The position numbers and the translations under genes were made by a program. A stretch of 10,733 bases of DNA, from the NCBI GenBank assembly GCA_036675565.1, contig JAKFER010000093.1, forward strand, positions 1-10,733. The letters are read 5' to 3'. This document shows positions 4,626-10,733 of this stretch, one piece after another. Numbering within the stretch: the stretch's first letter is position 1; every line of letters begins with the position of its first letter. The notes beneath the pieces are model-generated. The model saw nothing but the letters and a program-made list of their open reading frames with translations. It was not told the origin of the DNA and did no database searches. The stretch is from JACCYQ01 sp036675565. GTDB lineage: Bacteria > Bacteroidota > Bacteroidia > Chitinophagales > Chitinophagaceae.

Positions 4626-6224
4626 TCACTCATTGACACTAAGTAGTGACTGTATCCGTTCTAATAAATTTTCCGGGGTATTGGGATATAAGTTTACATC
4701 TGTGACCAGGCGACCCTGTTTGTCAATCAGCAGTGCTGAAGGGAAAGCATGAAAATTATAATACTTTACAAAGGGATGATTTCCTCCCAAACCTCCAGTA
4801 TAGACGTTCAGAGAGCCATCGTTTGAATATTTCCCGCCCTCCAAACTTTTTATCCATAATGTGGAGTCCTTGTCAACAGATATACTAATCACAACAAAAT
4901 CCTTCCCTTTTAAACTATCCAACAACGGTTGAACAATGCGGGACTTATAGCCTATACATGCCGTGCAGCCGGTAAACCATAGATCGGCCAGAACAACTTT
5001 GCCCTTAAAATCATTTAGTCTAATTAAATTTCCTGAGCGGTCCGGTAATTCAAATTTAAATGCCTCCACTCCATTTTTAAATCTTGTGTCAAGTGATTCA
5101 AGGAGCCTGCGAGAACGATCGTCAATTACATACATCATTGCATCTTCAACCATCTTCTCATTGCCCACTTTTCTTCTGGCATCTCCCAATAGTAAGTTGC
5201 TGACCAGTTTATCGCGGATTACACCTTTATAGGTGTTTCTCAACACGTCATACACCGAGTAGTTGTTCACCTTTGCCGTGGCCGAAGCTTTATTCAGCAA
5301 AAATTCCAGGTATTGAGGAGCATTCAATACAATTTCTTCTGAAAACCGATCAGTAGGCAGCGGCTGTATCTGATCCAAATAAAATTGTTGGAAAGCAGCC
5401 AATGCGGTTGGGTTCTTAAGCTGCAGCATTTGAGGATAGTGATAATGCTGAAAACTACGGGATAGCCGTGCGTACTGCCCTCCTATGTAATTGCACTTAA
5501 GAATATTCCGAATATCCGTGCCAAGCCGATCACTATACGAATCAATCCGGTTCAGTACATCTGCAGAAAGGAGACATGAAGCCATTTTCTTCATTCTTTC
5601 AAGTTGGTCAGTTCCCGGAGCAAATGCTTCAACTTTTTTTCCAAATCGCTCGTTGGTTGCTGCTATTGTTTCGCTATTATTTTTGCTTTCAAGAAATTCT
5701 TCTTTTGACAATATACTACTGAGATTAAGCACAAAAGGTTCTTCAGCGATATCTGATTTAATTAACCCATCCAATTCTTGTTGACAGATAAATTTCCATT
5801 TGGAAGGTCCGGCATATGTAGTCTGCCGGGTTCGAGCGTCAACGCTTATTTTGACACTGTCGCCTTGAGAAAACAGAAAGTTTTCAAAAATTGTTACCGC
5901 CTGAGTTTTTAGTGTGAGGTACGAATGTGGAGAAGGTAAGTTGAGTTGAAACCAAAACAACTGGGTGCCTGGTTTAACCCCGTCTAATAATCCGCCACAC
6001 CTCGGTGTGGCATAAAAAAAGTATTCAGAGGAATCGTCAATGCTTTTATTAAAGGTTTCTTTTACAATTTGCAGAATCACCTGATCGGTTTTTTCCCAAT
6101 TAAGAAGTTCCCCATAGATTACTACTGATTTATTAGGTGGTTCATTCTTTACAACCCTGGCAAATGCAGCATTGGAAAGAAGCAAACTGCACAGTAAAAT
6201 AAACTTACCAATGTATATATTCAT
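4626..6224 (-). CDS. Secreted TlpA-like thioredoxin-fold protein with large N-terminal region
   Basis: This 532-residue protein is exported and probably acts in the periplasm as a thiol-disulfide oxidoreductase. Residues 1-22 are a signal peptide (MNIYIGKFILLCSLLLSNAAFA) with no lipobox. Residues about 30-385 are a family-specific region, beta-rich at first (SVVIYGELLN) and then mostly helical. The thioredoxin/AhpC-TSA-like domain covers about 389-530: ELPDRSGNLIRLNDFKGKVV, then WFTGCTACIG with the redox pair Cys420 and Cys423. The SISVDKD strand follows, and the cis-proline is Pro495 in HAFPSALLID. All catalytic-site features are intact. Most TlpA proteins are 150-200 residues. Versions with a long N-terminal part are common in Bacteroidota next to SusC/SusD pairs, which is the context here (47 bases after the SusD gene, same strand). 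The reductant partner and the client proteins are unknown. Confidence 0.92.
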   Translation of the reverse strand: MNIYIGKFILLCSLLLSNAAFARVVKNEPPNKSVVIYGELLNWEKTDQVILQIVKETFNKSIDDSSEYFFYATPRCGGLLDGVKPGTQLFWFQLNLPSPHSYLTLKTQAVTIFENFLFSQGDSVKISVDARTRQTTYAGPSKWKFICQQELDGLIKSDIAEEPFVLNLSSILSKEEFLESKNNSETIAATNERFGKKVEAFAPGTDQLERMKKMASCLLSADVLNRIDSYSDRLGTDIRNILKCNYIGGQYARLSRSFQHYHYPQMLQLKNPTALAAFQQFYLDQIQPLPTDRFSEEIVLNAPQYLEFLLNKASATAKVNNYSVYDVLRNTYKGVIRDKLVSNLLLGDARRKVGNEKMVEDAMMYVIDDRSRRLLESLDTRFKNGVEAFKFELPDRSGNLIRLNDFKGKVVLADLWFTGCTACIGYKSRIVQPLLDSLKGKDFVVISISVDKDSTLWIKSLEGGKYSNDGSLNVYTGGLGGNHPFVKYYNFHAFPSALLIDKQGRLVTDVNLYPNTPENLLERIQSLLSVNE

Positions 6225-6271
6225 TGCATTAAAAATTAATGAAGGAAACGTGTTTGTCCTAACCCTAATAC

Positions 6272-7627
6272 TTAGCGGGGATTCTGCTCAATTCCGGAAT
6301 AAACAATTTCATCAAACGGATAAGGGAAAACGTATTTTGGGTGATTTGGAAGTAATGTATATTCAACACCATTTACTTTTCTGATTAAAGTTTTTGCAAA
6401 ACGAGGATCCTTGTTAAGCCGCCGTAGATCAGACCAGCGAATTCCCTGAAATAGAAGTTGCTTTCGTCTTTCATTAAGTATAAGTTGTAAGGCAGCATCG
6501 GCATCCGGGGCTGTAAACGGCTGGAAATATCCTTTCTTCCAGCGTGTAACCATCAGCGTGTTTAGATCTTCAAGCGCCTCATTCTTCTTGCCCATACGAG
6601 CATAACATTCAGCACGAATTAAATATACTTCGTCAGTAGCCAAACCAACGAATTTGGCAGCACTTGCATGATAGCTGCCTTTGAACAACATTCTGTTTGG
6701 GCGAACCTGCCGAAAAAACAGCCCTTTCCGTAGGTCATTATTATCATATGAATGGTAGAGGAGGGTATCCACAAAATCATTATTGAAAGAAAAAATAGAA
6801 CTGTTACCTCCCGACAAATAAATGATTTCTTTGTTAGTGGCAAAGTCGGCAAATGGGATGGTGGAAGAAGGATTAAAGTCATTATAATCAAGTAACTCGG
6901 ATCTGAACTGCAGGGTAATTTCAGCAAACTCAAAGGCCTTTTCATAATTTTCCATAAAGAGATAAATCCGGGCAAGCAGCGCAGATGCAGCCGGTTTTGA
7001 TGGCCTGCTTGGGAAACTGGTTCGCTCAGGTAGTAATGAAAATGCTTCCAAAAGATCATTGATCATGTGCTGGTAGGTATCTTTGACAGTAGACCGTTTG
7101 GTGATTGTATTCAGATCGGAGCTGGTCACCAATTGTATTCCCAGGTCCTTATTACTGCCAGCCGTGGTGTACACCTGGCCAAAGGCTTCATTCAAACGGT
7201 AAAAAGCCATGGTTCTCTTCAGCAGCGCACTTCCTTTAATCCTGTCCCATTCAGCAGCATTCTCAGTATTACGGCTCACCTTTTCAAGCCCTTCCAGAAT
7301 AATGTTTGTGTAATAAACCGCCTGATAACATTTACCGAAAATATGCGGTGGAAATTGATTTACAAGATCATCCGACCACGTATATGCTGAACGATTATAA
7401 TCGGTTCCGCTATTGAAAATTGCGTCCTCAACAAAAAAGTCATCTGTTCCAATTTCGCCGACCATAATATCTCTGAATGCGGACTCATTGTCCATCAAAG
7501 CCTGAAAATCAGCAAGTGTGGTAGGAATAACCAATGAACGGTTAGGTTTTTTATCCAGCCAGGAAGCTTTATTGCATGATAAAACTGAAAAGATTGAAAA
7601 AGAAAATATGATGATAGCTAATTTCAT
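6272..7627 (-). CDS. SusD/RagB-family outer-membrane lipoprotein
   Basis: This 451-residue protein is the surface-exposed substrate-binding partner (lid) of the SusC channel encoded just upstream. It has a lipoprotein signal with the lipobox SVLSC and lipidated Cys18. It then shows the typical N-terminal start (WLDKKPNRSLVIPTTLADFQALMDN). TPR-like helices include YLIRAECYARMGKKNEALEDLN. The conserved C-terminal signature LILNERRKQLLFQGIRWSDL has NERR at residues 385-388. The protein ends in the usual extended segment rich in aromatic residues and proline. The length is at the short side of the family (450-600). It begins 19 bases after the SusC stop and is followed by the TlpA-like gene, so the three are one operon. 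The ligand-binding residues cannot be deduced, so the substrate (glycan, peptide or other) is open. Confidence 0.96.
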   Translation of the reverse strand: MKLAIIIFSFSIFSVLSCNKASWLDKKPNRSLVIPTTLADFQALMDNESAFRDIMVGEIGTDDFFVEDAIFNSGTDYNRSAYTWSDDLVNQFPPHIFGKCYQAVYYTNIILEGLEKVSRNTENAAEWDRIKGSALLKRTMAFYRLNEAFGQVYTTAGSNKDLGIQLVTSSDLNTITKRSTVKDTYQHMINDLLEAFSLLPERTSFPSRPSKPAASALLARIYLFMENYEKAFEFAEITLQFRSELLDYNDFNPSSTIPFADFATNKEIIYLSGGNSSIFSFNNDFVDTLLYHSYDNNDLRKGLFFRQVRPNRMLFKGSYHASAAKFVGLATDEVYLIRAECYARMGKKNEALEDLNTLMVTRWKKGYFQPFTAPDADAALQLILNERRKQLLFQGIRWSDLRRLNKDPRFAKTLIRKVNGVEYTLLPNHPKYVFPYPFDEIVYSGIEQNPR

Positions 7628-7646
7628 GTTGTAGAGTTTTTATTTC

Positions 7647-10600
7647 TTAAAATCCAACTTTAAATCCTAGTGCAACAGTACGCGCAGCCGGGATGGTTCC
7701 GGCATCGGGGTCAAGTCCCAGTTTATTAGCCCGCCACAGAATACCCAGATTATTGAGGTAAGTGTATACTTCAAGAGAACTAAATATTTTTTTTGTACGG
7801 GTGCCAGCTGCTATCCGATAAGAAAGGGCTATATCCTGAAGCCGGATATGATCACCTTTCTCTACCATTGCCGATGAATATCCATAGAAGTTACTCATTT
7901 GAAAGTTCGCAGGATAAACCAGAACAGGTATTGTAGTATGTGCTTCGTCACCCGGTTTTTTCCACCTTCTCAAATAATCTGCATGCGACTGGTAATTGCC
8001 AATCCCAACGTAACCAATATTATAATCCCGTCGGCGGTAGTAGTAATCAAACTTATAAGTGATATTAGCTGATAAACTCAGATTTGCATAAGTGAAGGTA
8101 TTTCGAAAAGCCCCGAACAAACCCGGTGTGGCTCTGCCATTAAATACAACATCACTGATAGGTGTTCTTGCAATTGCGGCGTAATCCATACTCGGCAAAC
8201 CGTTTACCCGGCCAATTGGCATACCGGTGGCGCCATCCAATCCCACAAAATCATAACTGTAAACACTAAATAACGGATATCCCTCACGCGGCTGTAAGTT
8301 GGTAATTCCGCTATTGACGAATAAAGCAAAGCCCGGATTTGCTTCTTTGTAGTATCTGGAAACCTTGTCATTTACCTTATTGAACAATATGTTACTCTCC
8401 CATTTCAGGCCCCTGTTGACTATTATAGTATTCAGTACGATATCAATTCCTTTGTTTTCAATTTCTGCAGAATTTACTTTTACAGCTGATGGAAATCCAT
8501 TGGAAGGCGGGAGCACCCTTTCGCCAAAAATGTCTGTACCTTTTTTATGATACCATTCAACAGAACCGGAGACCCGGTTGTTTTTGCTTCGAAAATCAAG
8601 AGCAAGGTTTATCATGCCAATCTTTTCCCATCGCAGCCGGGAATTGGCCGGACTACCGATATATGCGTAAGGCAAACCAAGTTGTGAGGTATAAGGGACA
8701 TATGCAGCTGTTGTATATGCTGTAACAGATTTATCAACATTTCCGCTAATTCCGTAGGTTGTTCTAAGCTTAAGCATGGGTAGCCATTCCAGCCCATAAA
8801 AGGCTTCCTTGGAAATATTCCAGCCAAAGCCCGCCGACCAAAGCGGCACCCCCTTCTGATTTGTTTCAACACCAAACAAATTTGATTCATCTTTACGTAC
8901 ACTGACCGAAACCATGTATCTGTTTTTGTACTCATAGGACGCATTTGCGAACTGCGCGAAAAACCGATCTGTAAATCCAGAAACCGAATTATTATTTGGA
9001 ATAAAATAGCTTGATCCTGGATTGTAGTACATTGGATACATCACAGCCAGGTTCAAGTTTCCAGCTACTGCAAACTCATCATTATATCCATAATAACGGT
9101 TACTAAGGCCCTCGCCCTCAGTCTCGCGAACTTCCAGGCCCGCCAACAAATGAACATCATGATCAACCTTCAGGTTACGGGAGAACAACAATTGTGGACG
9201 AAATACAAAGGACTGGATTGAATTTGCATTATGATCCAAAATACCACCAATCGGAATAGGGCGTTCTATTCCTGATGCTGTAACATTGGAATAACGATTG
9301 ATCAGGTCCCGGGCAAAAAACGATTTTTCATCGTGGTAGTCTTTATTAACTGAAGCTTGTTCCTGGTATTGATATTTTACATCGATTTGCAAACCTTTCC
9401 ATACAGTATAATTTAAGCCTAAGTTTACGCGATTTTCGGTACGTTTGGTTTGGTTGTCTCTCAACCCAAATTCTTCCAGTGGCCGGAATTCCCAGTTTAG
9501 CAAATCATCAGTTATACCTTTAATGTAAGACTGCCTGAACATTTTTACAACAGGTAAAGCATTTCCCTGTTCATCAGCCAGACGCGTGTAGGGAGCAAAT
9601 GCATTTGAAAATGCATTATAGGAAGGCAAAAAATGATTATTCCTATCAATCGACTGTGTATATGCAACCCCAACGGAGATGTTGAGATTTTTCAAAGGAG
9701 AATAGACATTTTGTGTGTTCAGATTGAATCGTGAGTTACTGTTCCCTACCAATGAACTTCTGTTATTATCGACACCCGCTGAAAAATAATAACCAAACTT
9801 TTCTGAACCACCACTTACAATAAGGTTGCTTTGATGCGTAACGCGTCTTCTGTAAAAGTATTTTTCGAGTTCCTGCCTGACATCAACGGAACGAAGTGAA
9901 TTAATTTGGGACATTGCACTTTCATCAGATATGAGCCCTTCACGACGCTGGTACAATAAATCAACAACCGGTGAAACATCTGTTCGTGAAACGCTATTTA
10001 GCCGGGCGTTATAAAAACCCTTATCAAACAAAAAGAGCTCCTGATCAATATAATCATTAGCGTTCAAGAACCTTTGATCATAGTACAGGTCAGGTACTGC
10101 TCCAATAGTAGTATTGGTATTAAACTCTATTCTCAGCTTCTGATTAATTTTTCCTCTCTTGGTCGTAATAACTATTACCCCGTTTCCAGCCCGGGCGCCC
10201 CAAATAGATGCGGCGGCGGCATCTTTCAGGACAGTTATACTTTCTACATCATTTGGATTGATGTTATTAACATCGCCGTCATAAGGAAAATTATCTATGA
10301 CTATCAGCGGCTGAGATTCCGAAAAAATACCACTTATGCCCCGAATAGAGATTTCAGGACTTCCTCCTCCATCCGGACCCATCTTTGCATTTAATCGGTT
10401 GGTATTAAAAATCATTCCGCTGGTAATACCATCAAGGCGGCTAAGCACATCAGGACTTACTCTTCTATTAAAGATTTCATTGTCTATATGTACAAAGCTA
10501 CCTGTTGCTCTTTCCTTGGGTAATACCTGGTAACCTGTACTGACTACAACCGTTTCCTCCTGAGTAACTTTAAATTTCGTTTTGACAGAACCAATATCAG

Positions 10601-10733
10601 TTCTTCCATCAACTTTAATTTCCAGAGTAATAATATTTACGCTACTAATAACAAGTGTAACATCATCATCTACATTTTTTATTACAAAATATCCATCATT
10701 ACTGGTGTTGGTTCCAATGGAAGTTCCTTTCAC
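7647..10733 (-). CDS. SusC/RagA-type TonB-dependent outer-membrane receptor, N-terminus outside the window
   Basis: This is the 22-strand TonB-dependent transporter of a SusCD pair. The visible 1028 residues lack only the signal peptide and the first part of the N-terminal domain. The codon at 10733 is an in-frame GTG within the gene, not the true start. Residues about 1-50 are the end of a CarboxypepD_reg-like domain (KGTSIGTNTSNDGYF). A TonB-box-like stretch follows (ETVVVSTGYQ, about 60-69). The plug domain covers about 78-192 (PEISIRGISG, PLIVIDNFPYDGD). Then comes the family signature VESITVLKDAAAASIWGARA followed by NGVIVITTKRG. The rest is barrel, ending in TVALGFKVGF with a terminal Phe as expected for BAM-dependent insertion. 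No internal break is seen. Its own regulator, if any, lies beyond the right edge. Confidence 0.97.
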   Translation of the reverse strand: MKGTSIGTNTSNDGYFVIKNVDDDVTLVISSVNIITLEIKVDGRTDIGSVKTKFKVTQEETVVVSTGYQVLPKERATGSFVHIDNEIFNRRVSPDVLSRLDGITSGMIFNTNRLNAKMGPDGGGSPEISIRGISGIFSESQPLIVIDNFPYDGDVNNINPNDVESITVLKDAAAASIWGARAGNGVIVITTKRGKINQKLRIEFNTNTTIGAVPDLYYDQRFLNANDYIDQELFLFDKGFYNARLNSVSRTDVSPVVDLLYQRREGLISDESAMSQINSLRSVDVRQELEKYFYRRRVTHQSNLIVSGGSEKFGYYFSAGVDNNRSSLVGNSNSRFNLNTQNVYSPLKNLNISVGVAYTQSIDRNNHFLPSYNAFSNAFAPYTRLADEQGNALPVVKMFRQSYIKGITDDLLNWEFRPLEEFGLRDNQTKRTENRVNLGLNYTVWKGLQIDVKYQYQEQASVNKDYHDEKSFFARDLINRYSNVTASGIERPIPIGGILDHNANSIQSFVFRPQLLFSRNLKVDHDVHLLAGLEVRETEGEGLSNRYYGYNDEFAVAGNLNLAVMYPMYYNPGSSYFIPNNNSVSGFTDRFFAQFANASYEYKNRYMVSVSVRKDESNLFGVETNQKGVPLWSAGFGWNISKEAFYGLEWLPMLKLRTTYGISGNVDKSVTAYTTAAYVPYTSQLGLPYAYIGSPANSRLRWEKIGMINLALDFRSKNNRVSGSVEWYHKKGTDIFGERVLPPSNGFPSAVKVNSAEIENKGIDIVLNTIIVNRGLKWESNILFNKVNDKVSRYYKEANPGFALFVNSGITNLQPREGYPLFSVYSYDFVGLDGATGMPIGRVNGLPSMDYAAIARTPISDVVFNGRATPGLFGAFRNTFTYANLSLSANITYKFDYYYRRRDYNIGYVGIGNYQSHADYLRRWKKPGDEAHTTIPVLVYPANFQMSNFYGYSSAMVEKGDHIRLQDIALSYRIAAGTRTKKIFSSLEVYTYLNNLGILWRANKLGLDPDAGTIPAARTVALGFKVGF

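Overview
The window looks like a Bacteroidota chromosome, most likely class Chitinophagia or Sphingobacteriia. This rests on two SusC/RagA-type TonB-dependent receptors, a SusD lipoprotein, a FecI-type ECF sigma factor with a FecR-type anti-sigma factor carrying a DUF4974-like C-terminus, AT-rich intergenic DNA and weak Shine-Dalgarno sites. No genus can be assigned from what is visible. All supportable genes lie on the minus strand, so transcription runs from high to low coordinates.

The right half (10733 down to about 4203) is one apparent operon. It holds a SusC-type outer-membrane receptor whose N-terminus lies beyond the window edge, a SusD-type surface lipoprotein 19 bases after it, and a secreted TlpA-like thioredoxin-fold protein with a CTAC active site. 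After these comes a small membrane-anchored protein gene that is split by a frameshift in a run of five A. Together they form a SusCD nutrient-import pair plus a periplasmic redox protein. The imported substrate cannot be read from the sequence.

The middle (about 4200 to 2950) is gene-poor. It contains a frame-disrupted remnant of a DsbD-type N-terminal domain with a CDDxxC motif, a short ORF of doubtful status, three copies of an unfamiliar hairpin repeat sharing the core GTAAGTAGA, and a strong minus-strand intrinsic terminator. A sigma70-like promoter follows immediately downstream of that terminator. This looks like a decaying boundary between two transcription units.

The left third (2948 down to 1) is a second unit: an 87-residue protein of unknown function, an ECF sigma factor, a FecR-like membrane anti-sigma factor, and the first 183 codons of another SusC receptor. 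That receptor has an STN signalling domain. The order sigma, FecR, STN-receptor is the classical trans-envelope signalling arrangement, in which ligand binding at the receptor is relayed through FecR to release the sigma factor. The partner SusD gene probably lies beyond position 1.

I did not find a clearly new biological system. The items most worth a second look are the hairpin repeat family, the two decayed genes between the units, and a 14-base tandem repeat inside the fecR-like gene.
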